Below are positions 1 through 11,689 of a stretch of 64,000 bases of DNA, in pieces; position 1 is the stretch's first letter; every line of letters begins with the position of its first letter. The notes under the pieces were generated by a model. That model was not told the DNA's origin, did not search any database, and was given only the letters and a program-made list of their open reading frames with translations. The stretch spans positions 146,948,597-147,012,596 of the forward strand of contig CM061132.1 of assembly GCA_030789695.1 (NCBI GenBank), in the 5' to 3' direction. This DNA is from Scilla litardierei (Eukaryota > Streptophyta > Magnoliopsida > Asparagales > Asparagaceae). Made by a program: the position numbers and the translations under genes.

Positions 1-1360
1 TGTTCTTGTTACTCTATGTTACTCCTCACTTTTCCTTGTATCAGCAGATGTTGGTAAATTTCTGTATTACGGCATGAGCAGGATTTTGGCCTTGCGCTTG
101 CAATTTCCTTGTCCTGTCAAACTTGTTTCAGCTTCTTTTCGTATGTTTCAGCTGCAGGTGGACTTGTTTTGGGCTTGTCCAGGCCATTGGTTTGGCATTT
201 GAATTTTTCCCCATCTTCATGGCAATTTTATTAAGAAGTGTGAAGTTTTGGGGTTGTTGGTTGCTTTTCCAGGCAATTTGCCTTGTGTCTGCTGAACTGG
301 GAAATTTTTGGGCCTTGGCCTTATAGTTTTGTATGTGGATTTCATTGAAATTTGATTGGTACATCTGATATAATTGTTTTGTGCTTGTGTAGCCAAGTAA
401 CTTGTCCTGGGAATTTTTTTTCTTCTAATTTTTTTTTGTTTATGCTGATCCTGGGAGGTTTATGTGCATGGCCTGACATAGGAGTTTGTGTGATTTTCCT
501 GGCAATTTATGTTAGCAAGTTGCAATTTTTTTGGACTTCCCCATTCATGTGGCTTGGGTTCCGAATTTATTTCCTCCTGTATTTGCCTTGTTTCGGCATC
601 AGTGGGGATTTTCTGGAATTAGGCATTAGCAGTAGTTTGGGCTTGTGCTTGCAATTTCCTTCTCCTGTCAAACAAGTTTCACCTTCTTTTTGTATGTTTT
701 AGCTGCAGGTTGACATATTTTGGTCTTGTCCAGGCCATTGGATTGGGCTGTGATTTTTTCCCCATCTTCATGGCAAATTTGGATTGGGCTGTTAAATTTT
801 GGGGTTGTTGTTTGCTTGTCAAGGCCATTTGGCTTGTGTATGCTGCACTTGGATTTTTTTCTGGCTTGGCCTTACAGTGTTGTCTTTGGATTTCATGGCA
901 ATTTGAGTCATAAAACTGATATATTTGGTTTTTGCTTGTGATGGCAAGTTGCTTGGCCTGGGAAATTATTTTCTTTTTCTTCATTCTTGTTTCAGCTGAA
1001 CCTTGGAGGGTTTGGTGCATGGCCTGACATATTATGTGGGCTTTTCCTGGCAATTTATGTTAGCAATTTGCAAGTTTATTGCCATTGCCCATTCATGTGG
1101 CTTGGCCATGAGAATTTTTTTCCTCCTGATTTAGTCTTGTTTCATCATCATTGGGGATTTTGTGTATTACGGCAAGAGCAGGTTTTTGGGCTTGTCCATG
1201 CACTTTGCTTGTCCTGGCAAAAATGTTTCAACTTCATTTTCTCTGTTTCAACTGCAGTTCTCTGTATCAGCTGCAGTTGGAAGTGTTATGTGCATGTCTT
1301 GGAATTTTTGGCTTTGATTTGTCATGGGTTAATTCAGAATTTCATTCCCATTTGAGTAGC
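1..1360 (+). repeat. Tandem repeat, period about 548 bp, about 2.5 copies
   Basis: Three related blocks follow each other. The segment with 'GCAATTTCCTTGTCCTGTC' near 100 recurs near 650 and, more diverged, near 1205. The motif TTTCAGCTGCAGG at about 148 recurs near 700 and as TTTCAACTGCAG near 1247. The landmark 'GTATTACGGCA' at 64 and 1163 gives a spacing of about 1099, or two periods. The units are T/G-rich on this strand, and the open frames in them are low-complexity and not conserved between copies, so I read the block as non-coding. It could be a satellite fragment or an expanded intron/5' region of the GRF gene downstream. The left edge runs off the window. Confidence 0.75.
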
Positions 1361-2076
1361 CGTGGCATGCAAGGTTTCTTTGCCTCACAGCAGTGCACTA
1401 TAGGTGAACTCTATGAATTTTTATCCCAATAGCCCAATGATGCAAAACATGAAATAGGTGAAAGAAACTCTTAATTTCCCAATTATATGGATGGTAGGCA
1501 GGATGGTTCCTTAAGTAAGGAGCAACCACCAGCAACCTAGTTGGGCAAATGAGGAATATAACTTCCTGAGGGCTATAAAAGATTCCTAGTTTTCATTCTA
1601 TGTGCATTGCGTATATGTTGCATGCCTTGGTGCATGTCCATATGGCTGAAGGATTCTGCGATATATTGGCTAAATGTGCTTCTTCATGTCCATGTCCATA
1701 TGTTGGCTTATTGGGCTTTTTATGGCTGTTTTGTATATGTTTCATGTCTATAGATAGGAATCTGGGCTCAATTATGAGTTCTATACGTTTTACTTTTCAT
1801 TCTAATTGGGTAATTGAAACATTTAAATTCCTGAGGGCTATACGATTTTCTTTTCATTCTAATTGTTACGAACACGAATTTTATTTGCTTATGGGTTTTT
1901 ACATGTCAAATATACTTGCTTGCTTCTGAAAACTGGCGGATACGTTGACTTCAGTGTTTATTATATTTTCCCAGGTATGACTCCAACTTGCACATATCAA
2001 TTTATTTATAAAATTCTTTTTCTACTAACATTACACACTATTAATGTAGCTTTTGTTTTTGTTTTCCCAGGCACAC

Positions 2077-2556
2077 ATGAGTTCAGGCTCCAACACTTCT
2101 ATTCGCTCCTGCTTTCGGAATCCGAACAGGGTACCTGAGTTGGATACGGATGATGGAGACTCCAAGAGGTGCCACTGTGGTGAGTGGGGACCGAGGAAGA
2201 CCTCTTGGACTCTTACGAACCCTGGCAGACGGTTCTGGAGCTGTCCGTCGCGCGTCGGCCAGTGTGATTACTTCGAATGGAAGGACCCACCTCACAGTGA
2301 GTGGTCTTCGTTTATTATCCGGCACTTAATGGCATCGAATGAAAGAGGAGGAATACGTGAAATCCCTGCGAGCTTACCTAATGATATGAGGTGGGGTGAG
2401 ATTGACAGGAGGTTGGCTAGGGTCGAAGGTCAATTGGAGACTAACACCGCTAGGGTGGATACCTTACTATCCGAGTTCACCTCGCTGAAGTTAGTTTTGT
2501 ATTCTATCCTAGGTCTAGGTGTTATTATTTTGCTTATGTTGTATAACAATAACTAA
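2077..2556 (+). CDS. Small GRF-type zinc-finger protein with C-terminal membrane anchor
   Basis: The ORF is 159 aa from ATG 2077. This start is preferred to 2053 because a splice-acceptor-like TTTTCCCAG ends at 2070, just upstream. Residues 32-70 match the plant zf-GRF pattern: C32-x-C34-G, then GRRFWSC56 and C63-x-YF-x-W. A probable coiled-coil stretch lies at about 108-136 and a hydrophobic segment at about 138-155 ends four residues before the stop. This layout (zinc finger, coiled coil, tail anchor) matches the small plant family of 'uncharacterized At4g04775-like' proteins. GRF fingers bind single-stranded nucleic acid in other proteins, but the function of these short plant versions is unknown. 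Such genes are often multicopy and lie near transposons, so a repeat-derived origin is possible. An upstream non-coding exon is likely but not defined. Confidence 0.7.
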   Translation: MSSGSNTSIRSCFRNPNRVPELDTDDGDSKRCHCGEWGPRKTSWTLTNPGRRFWSCPSRVGQCDYFEWKDPPHSEWSSFIIRHLMASNERGGIREIPASLPNDMRWGEIDRRLARVEGQLETNTARVDTLLSEFTSLKLVLYSILGLGVIILLMLYNNN

Positions 2557-3523
2557 TGCTTTGGATTGTATGTTGGTTGATGGTTGGAACGTTTGTATCT
2601 TGGGATTTATGTTGGTTGATGGTTGGCTTTGGGAGTACTTGGGATTTATAACTTTTAATACTATCCATGTTTGTATCTTTTGCTTACCGTGTTGCATGAC
2701 AATATTTTTGATATGGTGTTATGTTTTGGACATTTCATTTTTTGTATCTGTTGCTGTCTATATTGTCTGGCCATGACCTTACGTTGGATCCACTTAAGAC
2801 TGTACATGCCAATTTACGAATCTGATCCTTGCCTTGTATCTTGTCAATCAGTCTGATTGCGTGTATTTTCTTGCTTGTATTTCTGCCCAATTTTTATTAT
2901 TGTGTCATTCTAGTTTGCTTGTCTATACTCATGCTTCGTCCAGGCCATTTTTAATCGTAGATCATAGCAGGGCAATATTTTGGAATGTACATGACATTCT
3001 TTACTCTGTCGCATGCCTGGCCGCATTCCATTAGGCCTTTTTCATTCCGGTATTTCATCGGAGTATTGTTGTATTTGGTTTTTGCATTGGACCTGCAAGT
3101 GTAAAAAAATAACCCAAAATGATCTCTTTTTATTTAGGAGGTTAACCTTACCTAGGTTCACCCTATCCTACATTCCAACTTTCCACCTCCAACTTTCTTT
3201 AACCAAAAGAACACACTACACAAAGTAGGACCCACCTCAACTTTCCATCTCCACAATCCAACACCACTTTCCTACAAAAGAACACACTACACAAGCTTTT
3301 CTCTCTCATCAGATTCCTCACTCCCTCAACTTTCCCAATTTCACATTCCTACAAAAGAACAGGCTACTGGTACGTAGGAAGCAGTTTTTTTTGACAAAAT
3401 TTCAAATTTACCCAAAAATTAAAAATAATTTTAGAAATTGACCAAATTCAAATTTTATTTAAAAAACCAAACAATTTTTCATCACGTCGGTGAAGTGGGC
3501 GTTACAAAACGGCCAGGATTTTA
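2557..3523. other. 3' flank of GRF gene; no gene seen
   Basis: T-rich sequence follows the stop. A short direct repeat, GTTGGTTGATGGTTGG, occurs at about 2572 and 2610. From about 3180 to 3365 the motif CAAAAGAACACACTACACAA and shorter versions recur three times between 'AACTTTCCAyCTCCA' blocks. This is a low-order repeat and may be an old MITE or promoter debris. No convincing reading frame is present. Confidence 0.5.
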
Positions 3524-3721
3524 TGGCCGGGGTTGGCAAGCCCGGTCATTTCGCTGCACTAAGGTCGAGGTTTCCAACCCTGGCCGTTTTGGAATTTTTG
3601 TCTTTAGACAGTGCCGCAAAGTGGCCGGGGTTGCCAACCCAGCTATCTTGAGGCCGTGAATTTTGATCGTGGTTGCCTGCCCTGATCGTTTAAATTGACT
3701 GGAGCTGCCAACACTGGTCGT
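3524..3721 (+). repeat. Five degenerate palindromic 23-mers
   Basis: Five imperfect inverted repeats begin at about 3525, 3563, 3623, 3664 and 3697. Each has the form GGYCGGGGTT, then GCC (or similar), then AACCCTGGYC, usually followed by GTTT or ATTT. The first pairs GGCCGGG with CCCGGTC. The others keep the plan with several mismatches. Spacing is 33-60 bp and the spacers do not resemble one another. No reading frame explains the pattern. Confidence 0.6.
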
Positions 3722-4296
3722 TTTTCACCATCCTTTTACTTGTGAGATCCGACGTGATGGAAAGTTGGTTGGTTTTTGTAATTAAATTTAATTTTGTTCG
3801 ATTTTTAAAATTATTTAAAGCCCCTTCTGCTTTCTTTTCTCCTAATAATCACCAATGCGAGAAGGTCACCTAGTACATTTTGCCTTTATTTTTACCATTT
3901 TTGAACACCACACAAGTAAGGTGAGGTGCTGCTATTCACCTAACACATTTTGCTAATCGTATTGGGAGTTACTATGCACATAGACCTAATTGCTGAATAA
4001 ATAGAACATTTATTTACAATTTTGCCATTCAAAATTTACAAATATGCCATTGAAACTTTTTTCCCGCTTACCCACCAACTCCCTTCATCCTCAATCTTCT
4101 TCTTCTTCTTCTCAGCCGCCGTCAACACACAACATCTGCCTCACCTGCTTCTTCCTTCTCTTCCATCCCTCCTCTTTCTCCTCCTCCAAGCACTCTATCC
4201 TTGCTCTTCCTTCTCCACACTTAGATGCCTCCCCTTCCCCTCTTTCGCCCCCGTCGTGGGCTCGCGACGGGAGCGTATTCAGAGATAGATCATATC
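3722..4296. other. AT-rich flank and pyrimidine-rich segment used as the insertion target of element D
   Basis: 3722-4020 is AT-rich and I see nothing coding. From 4044 there is a CT-rich stretch with an open frame whose first ~75 codons are Ser/Pro-rich and transit-peptide-like (MPLKLFSRLPTNSLHPQSS...). It is cut by element D at 4297. It could be a 5' UTR plus first exon of a disrupted gene, but no recognisable continuation is visible after the element (10520 onward), so no gene is called. Confidence 0.3.
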
Positions 4297-5343
4297 TGTT
4301 GTGTCAAATCCCACACCCACCAAGTAGTTGGAGAAGGAAGAAGCACCAACACAGCGGAATACACAGGATCGTCAGAGACCGAGGACAAGGATTAGCAACA
4401 CCACAATAAAAACGTGAAGCGCTAAGAGAGATAACAACTTTTAGTATGTGGACTGGCCAAGGAGAAACACCGATGAGCTTTATTACGAAAGGAAAGAACA
4501 ATACAAATCTTCTCTTCGTCTAACGAAGAAGAAGCAAACAATTGCGTGTGCTCGGGGAAGAAGTTTTGTATAAATGTATCGCCGTGTTATTAAGTATTTT
4601 GCTTTAAGTTCTTTTCTTTATAAGAGGTGGAATAGAATAACCGTTGAAGCGTAATGATCATACGTCTGTAATGCATTGTATGCCCCATAATAGGTCACAT
4701 TCTTCTACCCTTTCCCGGGAGTATCACTCCAAAAGCTCACAACAATATCTCTCAATGTTGGCTCTCACAAATGGCAGCTCTCTCAATGGTTTCTCTGATG
4801 TCCCACAGTGTTCACGAAACCCTAACCTAAAACCTCTATTTTATAACCCTAGGATACAACAGGTGTCATCATTGGCTAGGAATTCCTAAGGATACGAATC
4901 TCGACTTCACCAACATCCAATCCAATCACTGCTCTATGCAATTAATGCGCTGCACTCTAGCGGGCCTCTGCCGCATCCTAGTGGGCCGCATCCCAATGGG
5001 CTCCCTTCGTCCGACCGATCTTCCTTCTGTATCGAGACGACCGAAGTGCCAAGCCACGCGTATGAGCCATCAACCATCGAGCCACTATACTACTGTTCGA
5101 CCCTAACATAGACTCTAACCGAGTTACGATCGAACGACCCAATGCCGAACGATCAACCATGAGACTTGAACTAACGACCAATCGACCACTTGCGCTGTAG
5201 AAGACCAAATGCTCGGTATCCTCGTATTTGACTTGTGCAGAGTCCGATAGGTCGAACCTAAGCACAGTCAAGTTATCTCTACACAAGGTAACTCGTCTGT
5301 ACGACCAATGCTTCTTCTGCACCGAATCGAGCCAACTTCTACA
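4297..5343 (-). repeat. Element D LTR, 3' end of element
   Basis: This aligns with 9647-10514 along its length but is about 180 bp longer. The extra sequence lies at about 4530-4700, after the GAAGAAGAAG segment. It starts TGTAGAAGTTGGC in element orientation and ends ..GACACAACA. The size difference and many substitutions mean an old insertion. Confidence 0.85.
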
Positions 5344-5685
5344 AATATCCACCTTGGCGAGATTCGAGCCTTCGTGTAGTGAACGACTCTCACTGCTTCA
5401 CCTTGGTAGAGCATCGACTGGTGTTCTCCACACATTTTTTCTCCGAAGAGCCAAATGCCCCGAAGGACCAACTGCTCCCCCGAGCTACGAATATCCCCTC
5501 CTGCAACTGACTGACTCTTTCGAGTCACGATGTGCCCTCCTGGGGCCAATGTCAACTTCATCGAAAAACCACATTAATCAAGTCCTAACAATGCTTGAAC
5601 TTGACTCTCGATACAACCGTAGTCAGCATGTCCACCGGGTTGTCCTCTATTCCAATCTTAAGCAATTGATGTCGTCATCTTCTTC

Positions 5686-6855
5686 TCACTCATAGTCCCT
5701 AACAAAGTGGAATCTCACATCGATATGCATGGTGCGAGCATGGAATACTTGATTCTTAGCCAAGTGCAATGTACTTTGGCTATCACAATAGATATCATAC
5801 CACTCTTGGTAGACTCCCAGATCATCCATCAAGCCCATCAGCCATATCGTCACCTTTACCACTTCAGTCAATGCCATATACTCTGCCTCCGAAGTAGACA
5901 AGGCCACCGTAGACTGAAGGGTACTCTGCCAACGTATTAGAGCACCAGACAGGTGAAGACGTAACCTATCATCGATCGCCTCCCATCCAAGATGCATACA
6001 AAGTCGGAATCGACATAACCGACATTGTGTGGACCATAAACACTTCGGCTATATGTTAGTCTGACGTAGACTACGCCATTAATGTTCCACAAGATCCATT
6101 GCACTGCTCGCCAGTGCTCCTTCACCGGGTTGTGCATGTATCTACTCACCATGTTGACCGCATGTGATAGATCAGGTCGAGTACATACCAATGCGTACAT
6201 TAAGGCCCCTACCACATTGGCATACAATACGCTTGTCATGAGCTTCTTCTCTTCTTCATTCTTCAGACAATGCTTGGCACTGGGCTTGAAGTGAGGTGAA
6301 AGCAGAGTAGCTACAGCCTTCATCTTCTTACAACCAAATCTCTATATAATTTAAATAGCGAATCTGTGAAAGATTAACTGTACCTTCACTTCGATCTCTT
6401 GTGATTTCCATCCCAAGAATCCTCTGTGCCTCACACATATCCTTCATGTCAAATACAGAACTCAATTGAGACTTCAAACTCCGAATCTCCTCTTTATTTG
6501 ATGAAGCTATGAGCATGTTGTCGACATAAAGCAAAAGTTAGATGAAGGACCAGTCAACCAACTTCTGAAAGAACGCACAATGATCATCTGGTCTACGAAC
6601 ATACCCTTGATCATCCGTCATAAAACGTTTGAAATTCTTATACCACTGCAGTGGTGATTTCTTCAACCCGTAGAGTGACTTTTTCAGCCTAAATGCATGA
6701 CCGTCACTACTCTCATAGCCATCGGGCTGAGCCATATAGATCTCCTCTTCGAGCTTTCCATGCAAGAACATCGTTTTGACATCTAGTTGCACCAGTTCAT
6801 GGTCGAGCTGAGCAACCAAAGCCAACAGGATCCGAATCGAGCCATGCTTCACCAC
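5686..6855 (-). pseudogene. Element D reverse transcriptase and RNase H remnants
   Basis: RT fragments include QLDVKTMFLHGKLEEEIYM and SLYGLKKSPLQWYK (6855-6538), then LYVDNMLIASS (6534-6328), where the second catalytic Asp of YVDD is replaced by Asn. The RNase H region (6323-5686) keeps TRPDLSHAVNMVSRYM, STSEAEYMAL and DSQSTLHLAKN. It is followed within about 340 bp by the polypurine tract. Several stops separate the parts, and the catalytic change alone would abolish polymerase activity. Confidence 0.85.
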
Positions 6856-7381
6856 TGGAGAGAAGACCTCATTGTAGTCGATGCCTTCTCACTGTGCGAA
6901 GCCCTTCGCTACGAGGTGGGGTTTGTAACGAACATCTTCTGATTTGACCCCTTCCTTCTTGGTATAAACCCACTTACACCCAATTGCCTTCTTGCCCTTC
7001 GAAAGCTCCACGAGATCACATGTGTCATTCTTCGCCATCGATTCTATCTCTTCATCCATTGCACTTCTCCAACGTTTCGGGTCTTCAGATTACTCCACCT
7101 CACTAAACAAGGTGGAAACATCGATACATACTGCGAGAAAGGCAATTGAGACCATCTCCAAGTACATTACCGGTCTTCTTATCTCACGCTTCGGCCTCGA
7201 CACTACTATGGAATCTTTGACTGAACGAACATTGGAGACGTGCTATCTCCACCAACTAAGCTTGAACCATCAACTTCACCAACATCCGTCTGGAGCCCGT
7301 CATCTGCAACCTCTAGTGTGGGTTGATCTGAGTCATCGATCGACCGTTGTGGAATCTCAGACACGTTGTCATAGACATGCT

Positions 7382-8712
7382 TCAATTGTGTCTGTTCGAT
7401 CTCCACAACTGGTTCATGCTCCTCTTCAGTAACGCCGACTCATCAAACATTGCGTCTCTGCTCACGATCACCTTACTCTGTGTCGGACACCATAGTTGAT
7501 ATCCCTTAACACCATTGCTGAAACCCAAGAAGATGGATTTCTTGGCTCGAGCATCGAGTTTGTCTTCCTTCATGGCATAGTAACTAGGACATCCCTAAAC
7601 TCGAAGTGATTCATCTTCGAAAACTGGCTTTCCCGACCAGACCTCCAGTGGAGGTCGACCCTCCAATGCAACAGATGGTAGCCGATTGACCAAGTAGGTC
7701 GCATACGTTAGGGCTTTTACCCAAAATTCCTTCGATAAGTCAGCTATAGATAGCATGCATCGAACTTTTTCCAGTAAAGTTCGATTCATCCTCTCTGCTA
7801 CCCCATTCTGCTGCGACATACCACTAACAGTGTAGTGTTTCTGTATCCCTTCCTATCTGCAGAACTTCTCGAAGAGATCTAATTTATACTCACCATAGTT
7901 ATCACTTCGGAGACGCCTGACTCGTCGACCAGTCTGAGTCTCAACCATCTTCTTCCACTCGATGGAAGTGCTAAGAACTTGGTCATTCAACTTCAGCTGA
8001 AACGCCGACACCATGCCTGAGAAATCATTGATGAATGACACAAAGTAGTGTTTCCTTTCCCATGAGGCCTTTCTACTCAGCCCATATACGTCGGTGTGTA
8101 CATAGTCAAGTGCTCCTTTCGTACTGTGTATGGCTGTCCTAAATGAAGCACGTGTCTGTTTCCCAAGCACACAGTGCTCGCAGAACTCGATCTTTCCTGT
8201 CATAGCTCCTTTTAGATGATCTCCAACGATCAGCTTCTTCAAAGCTTTCTAACCCACATGCCCTACGCACATGTGCCACAACAATGAGTCGTCCCTCTCC
8301 GCCTCATGAGTCAGAGCTGCTGTGTCGGCTACGACTGAACTATCCAAGTAATAGAGGTTACCTTGGCTCTTCCCCTTCATCACGATCATTACTCCTCTGG
8401 TCACCCTCAGAGCACCATTCTCCATAGTCACTCGACAACCCTTGGCTTCGAGTGAACCGAGCGATATGAGAGTATGCCTTCGGTCAGGAACAAAGCACAC
8501 CGCACGATGTCTCATGTAACATCGTCACTCATCCTCATCCACACTGTCCGGATGTCTGCCGTACTATAAGCTCGATCATCACCCAGCAAGATTGTACACT
8601 TACCACCTTCCTTGAAGGTAATAAAGTACTCTCGATGTGGCGTCATATGGATCGAGCACCCATAGTCGAACACCCAACCATTTGACACCATGCCCTCCGA
8701 AGCACCGACCAA
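7382..8712 (-). pseudogene. Element D protease, GAG-pre-integrase and integrase remnants
   Basis: On the minus strand: an aspartic protease segment near 8680, WVFDYGCSIHMTPH, where the catalytic D-S-G has become D-Y-G. Next is a GAG-pre-integrase segment (8515-8249) with the LWHMCVGHVG zinc-binding His region, then an integrase core (8242-7853) with HTDVYG and RSDNYGEY. The MSQQNGVAERMNRTLLE block follows (7819-7595), and the C-terminal SIFLGFSNGVKGYQLW block (7573-7382) ends the series. The pieces lie in order but in several frames, separated by stops. Confidence 0.85.
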
Positions 8713-8952
8713 TACATACTCCTTGACGTTTTTGCCCTTCGCGACGTTGGCAGTTGCATTGTGCTTCTTCTTCGCATTCTGACAGTCTCTGACCCAATGT
8801 CATCTTTCTCTACAGAAAGCACATTGGTCCTTCGACACCTTGCACTGAGGGCCACTTGTTTTGTCTCTGGACTTGGATCTGGAATACCCTCGTCTGTCTT
8901 CACCCTTCTCCCCACTACAACCCCTTACGACCGTAAGAGCATCGCTCGAAGC

Positions 8953-9597
8953 TCAGCTACTGGTGTCGCCATCGTTCTTCCTGAACTCGTTGCTCGTGAG
9001 AGCGTTGGACACCTCTTCGAATGTGATCAATTCCTTACCATAGGTAAGAACCGACATCAAGTACTCATACTCGATGGGCAAAGAATTGAGGATAATCATT
9101 GCTTTGTGTTCATCATCGACCGTCACATCCACGTTCCTTAGATCAGCGAGAAGTTTGTTGTAGTAGTCGAGGTGTTCCTCGATAGAAACCCCATCGGCCA
9201 ACTTCAATCTGAAAAGCTTCTTCTTCAAGTGTAGCCAGTTTTGAATGTTCTTCTTCATGTACCTGTCACCGAGCTCCTTCCAGAACTTGCTTGCACTTGT
9301 CTCATCTATGTATAGGTATTTCTTCTCCTGTGACAAATACAAACGAATGGTACCACATACACTTCGATTCAGAGTTCTTCACCCCTGATCAGACATGCTC
9401 GTCGGCTTCTCGTCCAATGCGATATCTTGACCAAGTTGGTTCAAGATATCCATGACTTCGCATCTCCACATACTGAAGTTGATCTTTCCATCAAACTTCT
9501 CAATTTTGAACTTCGTGTTGGACACAATAGTCTGAGCCGATGAAGAATACCCAGAAGTCGACGCCTTTGAGGAACCGGCATCGCCACCACTGCTCAT
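8953..9597 (-). pseudogene. Element D gag
   Basis: Gag capsid remnant. The first frame, starting MSSGGDAGSSKAST at 9597, contains the copia gag signature FDGKINFSMWRCEVMDIL. It stops at about 9379, where a Trp codon has become TGA, and a second frame (9342-8953) continues with YMKKNIQNWLHLKKKLF and the conserved SLPIEYEYLMSVLTYG. The CCHC knuckle follows at about 8780-8850 as CAFCRER, then HWVRDC, with a stop in the middle. This matches the UBN2-type gag of Tnt1-like elements. It is not functional. Confidence 0.85.
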
Positions 9598-9646
9598 CTT
9601 CGCCTCATACGTTGATCTCTGATACCGTATAACTTTGATACCAATT

Positions 9647-10514
9647 TATTGTGCCAAATCCAGCACCCACCGAGTAGATGGTGAAGGAAGAAGCACCAAC
9701 ACAGTGGAATACACAGGATCGTCAGAGACCGAGGACGAGGATCAGCAACACAACAATACAAATGAGAAGCACTAGAGAGATAACAACTTTGAGGCCGTTG
9801 ACTGGCCAAAGGAGAACATCGATGAGCTTTATTACGAAAGGAAAGAACAATACAAATCTTCTCTTCGTCCAAGGAAGAAGAAGTACACAATGATCTCTCA
9901 AAAAGCTCACAACAATATCTCTCAATGTTGGCTCTCACCAATGGCGGCTCTCTCAATGGGTTCTCTGATGTCCCACAGTGTTCGACACGAAACCCTAACC
10001 TAAAACCCTCTATTTATAACCCTAGGTTACAATATGTGTCATCATTGGCTAGGAATTCCTAAGGATACGAATCCCGACTTCACCGGCATCCAATCCAATC
10101 ACCGCTCTATGCAATTGATGCGCCGCACTTTAGTGGGCCTCCGCCGTATCCTAGTGGGCCGCATCTCAATGGGCTCCCGTCGTCCGACCAATCTTCCTTC
10201 TGTATTAAGACGACCAAAGTGCCAAGCCACGCGTACGAGCCATCAACCATCGAGCCACCATACTACTGTTCGACCGAACACTGACTTTAACCGAGTTACG
10301 ACCGAGCGCCCAATGCCGAACGATCGACCATCAGACTCGAACTGACGACCGATCGACCAACTGCACTATAGAAGACCAAATGCTCAGCATCCTCGTATCT
10401 GACTTGTGCAGAGTCGGATAGGTCGAACCCAAGCACAATCGAGTTGTCTCTGCACAAGATAACTCGTCTGTACGACCAATGCTTATTCTGCGCCGAATCG
10501 AGCCAACTTCCACA
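9647..10514 (-). repeat. Element D LTR, 5' end of element
   Basis: Partner of 4297-5343, 868 bp. In element orientation it begins TGTGGAAGTTGGC and ends ..GGCACAATA, so the terminal CA has become TA. The PBS-like sequence lies immediately inside it, at about 9632-9645. Confidence 0.85.
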
Positions 10515-10519
10515 ATATC

Positions 10520-11229
10520 GATTGCATCAGTTGTTGAAGCATGAAATATTCAGAGATACATGTAATGCTAATAATGAATTTTAATGGTATATGAATAGTG
10601 GCACTTTTACATAAAGCATGCATATCACTTTTTGACTAATGGCTCTATCTTCGACTATCTACCTTATATTCCTCCGATTGCATTCCTTCCTTCATGAACA
10701 TGAGCACCACTAGCAGACAAAAGGTAGGAGGAGGATGATAGAAGGATTATGAAAGACAAAAATAATTGGATATAAAGCAAAATATGCTTCAATCCTAAGT
10801 TAAAGTGGACGATCATTATTTTATTATTATTATTATTATTATTTTGAAAATTATTCGCATTATTTGATGATCATTGTTTTTCTACTGCATGTTCCCAATC
10901 AAAAAGGACAAAATTGATTAATGCTGCTCCAAGAATGCCCTCTGATCATCGTTGGCGAGCCACCATGTGAACGCTGGTTCTATTTCATATTTCACTATGT
11001 TAATAATTAGTTGCTTCTCAAATTTGCTAATGTTTCTTATCTAATTAATATATTAAGCATCCTTCAAAAACAAGACATTTCACATTGATGAAAATGAAGA
11101 GTATATATATCAAATGAGGCAATGTAACGTGACTAGTCATAACCCGTGCCCACAGGCACGGTTCATTTAAGATTTTCACCCGCGAAATCTTTGTTACCAA
11201 AAAAATAATTTTCACAGCCAAAATTTAAA
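10520..11229. other. Spacer between elements D and C, with a (TTA)n microsatellite
   Basis: AT-rich, no gene seen. A TTA/ATT microsatellite lies at about 10815-10845. Element D split this DNA at ATATC, and the continuation begins at 10515. Confidence 0.5.
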
Positions 11230-11234
11230 GAGAC

Positions 11235-11354
11235 CGTTATGAATAGGCCCATGAGGCCCATTGGGTATCCAAGCCCACTATTGAAAGCTATATATATGAG
11301 GGTAGGGGGCTCTTACCCATCTACACCTATTTCCCTATATTTCCCTTCATAACA
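11235..11354 (+). repeat. Element C 5' LTR
   Basis: 120 bp, begins CGTTATGAATAGG and ends CTTCATAACA. A TATATATGAG stretch near 11293 is a candidate TATA region. It pairs with 19623-19742, with about 3 of 120 positions different. Confidence 0.9.
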
Positions 11355-11689
11355 CGTTATCAGCACGATCATGCTCGTTGGAGGAGACGGTGGCTCGCGG
11401 GGAAGGAGATCCATCAATCACTCAGATTCAAGAAGATCGTAATCTTCTCAACGGGGAGCGAAAAGGGCATCCTTCACCAACCGTCGACTAGATTCCCTTG
11501 TCGAATCTAGAGGTAAAAATCAAAACTTTTTAGATCTAAACCTGCTTTTCACGTTAGATCTGCATGTTTTAGGATCAAAAAGTTTAAAAACACGGTAAAA
11601 ATCAATTTTTTAGATCCGCATGCCTAAAAACAATAAAAATATGTTTTTTAGCGATCTGAATATTCGAAAAATCCGTTTTTAACCCCCAA

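Larger units (their letters stand above)
4297..10514 (-). mobile_element. Ty1/copia LTR retrotransposon, Tnt1/Tork-like, degenerate (element D)
   Basis: A complete but decayed copia on the minus strand, 6.2 kb. Both sides are bounded by the 5-bp target duplication ATATC (4292-4296 and 10515-10519). The LTRs are 4297-5343 and 9647-10514. In element orientation the primer binding site follows the upstream LTR as TTGGTATCAAAG, near the initiator-Met pattern TGGTATCAGAGC. The polypurine tract AAGGTGGATATT abuts the other LTR at 5344. Order on the minus strand is gag, protease, integrase, reverse transcriptase, RNase H, which defines copia. Many stops and frameshifts make it non-autonomous. The sequence 'AAGGTGGA-ATT-TGT' at the PPT is typical of the Tork/Tnt1 branch. 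Element E at 38.3 kb is a truncated relative. Confidence 0.9.

Noticed and set aside
5228..5695. 155-aa ORF in element D LTR
   Set aside because: It spans the LTR and the polypurine tract on the strand opposite to the element and shows no domain.
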